Assembly (NCBI RefSeq): GCF_900112355.1
Contig: NZ_FOLM01000019.1
Location: forward strand, 1-64,000
DNA length: 64,000 bases
Direction of reading: 5' to 3'
Source: Streptomyces aidingensis
GTDB lineage: Bacteria; Actinomycetota; Actinomycetes; Streptomycetales; Streptomycetaceae
Shown here: positions 62,893-64,000 of the stretch, piece by piece
Layout of the letters: each line of letters opens with the position of its first letter
Numbering within the stretch: position 1 is the first letter of the stretch
Position numbers and translations under genes: made by a program
Notes under the pieces: generated by a model
Databases searched by the model: none
The model's input: the letters and a program-made list of their open reading frames with translations, nothing else
Told to the model about the DNA's origin: nothing

Positions 62893-64000
62893 GTCGGGCC
62901 GTGATCAAGTCGGCTGACTGGACACTGACGCTGGAGGATGCGCCGGGGATTCCCCGGGCGGTGTTCCTGGCTGAGTGCCTGGAGTGCGGCGGGCGGTCGC
63001 CGGAAAGCGCGGAGGAGTCGTTGTCGGTGGAGATGTGGGCGGAGCAGCTCACCGGCAATGGCGCCGTCTCCCCCGCCACCGATGTCTTCGCCCTCGGCGC
63101 GGTCCTCGCCTACGCCCTCACCGGCCGCGGTCCGTTCGAGCCCGCGGACCCCACCGCGGAACCCAACGACATGATGGTCGCCTACCGCACCGTCCACGAG
63201 GAACCGGACCTCGGCCACCTCCCCGCGCCCCTGCACGGCCTCATCACCCGCTGCCTGGCCAAGAACCCCGCCGACCGCCCCACCGTCCCCGACGTCCTCG
63301 ACCTGGCCACCCGCGCCGCCGGCCCGGGAACCGGCGCCCCGGCCGGCGCCCCGGCCACGCCGCCGCCGGCCCCTTCCCCCACCGTGCCCGACCCCCCGCC
63401 CGCACCGCCCGCACCGCTGCACGCCGCGCCCACCCGTTCGGCCGTGCCGGCGCCCGGCCGGCGAAGCGCGGCCAGGACGGCCGTCCTGGCCGGGCTCGGC
63501 GTGGCCGCCGCCACCGTGACGGCCGCGGCCGTGTGGTGGCTGCTGCCCGACTCCCCCGAGGACCCCGGCGGCGGCCGGCCCACCGGCACCGACAGTCCGC
63601 CGGACGGCGCCGAGGAGACCGAGGAGACCCAGGAGACCCAGGACACCGCGCCCGCCTGGGGGTACGAAACCCTCACCATCGGGGTGAAGTTCGACCAGCC
63701 GGGACTGGGCATGCAGAACGCGGCCGACGGGACGCTCTCCGGTTTCGATGTGGATGTCGCCACCTACATCGCCGAATCGCTCGGCGTGGACGCCGCCGGC
63801 ATCGAGTGGGTGGAGGCCACACCGGCCCGGCGGGAGAGCATGCTGCAGGCCGGCGAGGCGGACTTCGTGGTCGCCAACTACACCATCACCGACGCCCGGC
63901 AGGAAGTGATCGACTTCGCCGGCCCGTATCTGCATGTGGCGCAGGGCATCCTGGTGCGCAGAGGCGATGTGGTCGACGACGTTTCCCCGCTCAGCGGCAG
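62889..64000 (+). CDS. chimeric ORF: 51-residue mini-gene start fused to kinase 3' half, runs off window
   Basis: ATG 62889 is coupled to the previous gene. Residues 1-51 resemble DUF7848-like mini-proteins (MSRAVIKSADWTL..., CLECGG, EMWA), which normally continue EMWALKHTG. Here EMWA is followed in frame at 63042 by EQLTGNGAVSPATDVFALG, the C-lobe of the interrupted kinase. A Pro-rich linker, a transmembrane helix (TAVLAGLGVAAATVTAAAV) and a family-3 solute-binding domain follow (TIGVKFDQPGLGM, GFDVDVATYIAE, DFVVANYTITDAR). No stop occurs before the window end. It would be a non-kinase membrane sensor if translated. Confidence 0.8.
   Translation, partial: MSRAVIKSADWTLTLEDAPGIPRAVFLAECLECGGRSPESAEESLSVEMWAEQLTGNGAVSPATDVFALGAVLAYALTGRGPFEPADPTAEPNDMMVAYRTVHEEPDLGHLPAPLHGLITRCLAKNPADRPTVPDVLDLATRAAGPGTGAPAGAPATPPPAPSPTVPDPPPAPPAPLHAAPTRSAVPAPGRRSAARTAVLAGLGVAAATVTAAAVWWLLPDSPEDPGGGRPTGTDSPPDGAEETEETQETQDTAPAWGYETLTIGVKFDQPGLGMQNAADGTLSGFDVDVATYIAESLGVDAAGIEWVEATPARRESMLQAGEADFVVANYTITDARQEVIDFAGPYLHVAQGILVRRGDVVDDVSPLSG

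Larger units (their letters stand above)
60532..63040. mobile_element. approximately 2.5-kb insert interrupting a kinase gene
   Basis: Left junction ...GGCGCCGG/TCAAAAG and right junction ...TGTGGGC/GGAGCAGCTCACC. Only GG is shared at the ends, and removing the insert restores the expected MAPEQLT reading frame. It carries an XRE regulator, three complete coupled mini-genes and the start of a fourth, but no recognisable recombinase or transposase. No terminal inverted repeats or longer target duplication were seen. Confidence 0.75.

Overview
This is a high-GC actinobacterial chromosome segment, most likely Streptomyces or a close relative. The signs are extreme third-position GC, many GTG starts, stop/start overlaps of the ATGA and GTGA type, ECF sigma factors, Ser/Thr kinases, a DisA/RadA pair, and a 16S rRNA 5' end with a typical actinobacterial leader. 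The window opens at the start of a minus-strand rrn operon and closes inside a kinase-like gene.

Layout. (1) 0-9 kb: rrn 5' end and promoter, a three-gene ABC-2 exporter, proC, a class F-like sortase with a small surface protein, a membrane protein, and a Ser/Thr kinase with a PQQ-like sensor. (2) 9-36 kb: a type VII secretion (ESX/WXG100)-like locus. It holds an EssC/EccC-type ATPase with a Ub/FHA-like N-terminus and three P-loops, a membrane protein and an ECF sigma factor upstream of it, three small helical (ESAT-6-like) genes on the opposite strand, a 5,052-residue T7SS-type protein with long beta-rich repeats, a beta-helix/AAA+ EccA fusion translationally coupled to it, and a membrane-anchored ricin-type lectin. 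A 40-bp near-perfect inverted repeat separates the divergent giant gene and esx-like operon. (3) 36.5-38.5 kb: a second ECF sigma factor, its coupled membrane partner, and a related lipoprotein.

(4) 38.9-45.6 kb: an accessory island. It carries XRE regulators with large C-terminal domains, coupled mini-genes for Cys-pair proteins, a radical SAM/SPASM maturase, a 58-aa RiPP precursor with four aromatic-X-Asn motifs (multi-cyclophane type), a pentapeptide-repeat protein and an HD phosphohydrolase. (5) 45.8-59.9 kb: mostly core genes. These are ilvD, a Cys-rich protein, a Ppx/GppA phosphatase, an ABC exporter with a TetR regulator and a TIM-barrel protein, a membrane BACON protein, radA, disA, a surface protein and a MutY-type glycosylase. 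(6) 60-64 kb: a second Ser/Thr kinase gene (kinase plus solute-binding sensor) is split by about 2.5 kb of foreign DNA. The insert carries a lower-GC XRE regulator and a chain of coupled mini-genes; the last of these runs in frame into the downstream kinase half.

The most unusual material is the giant T7SS-linked gene cluster, the inverted repeat at its divergent promoter, the multi-cyclophane RiPP, and the kinase interrupted with only a 2-bp shared junction. The window has no eccB, eccD, eccE or mycP, so whether the T7SS-like genes form a working secretion system cannot be settled here. Family assignments rest on reading motifs; no database search was run.
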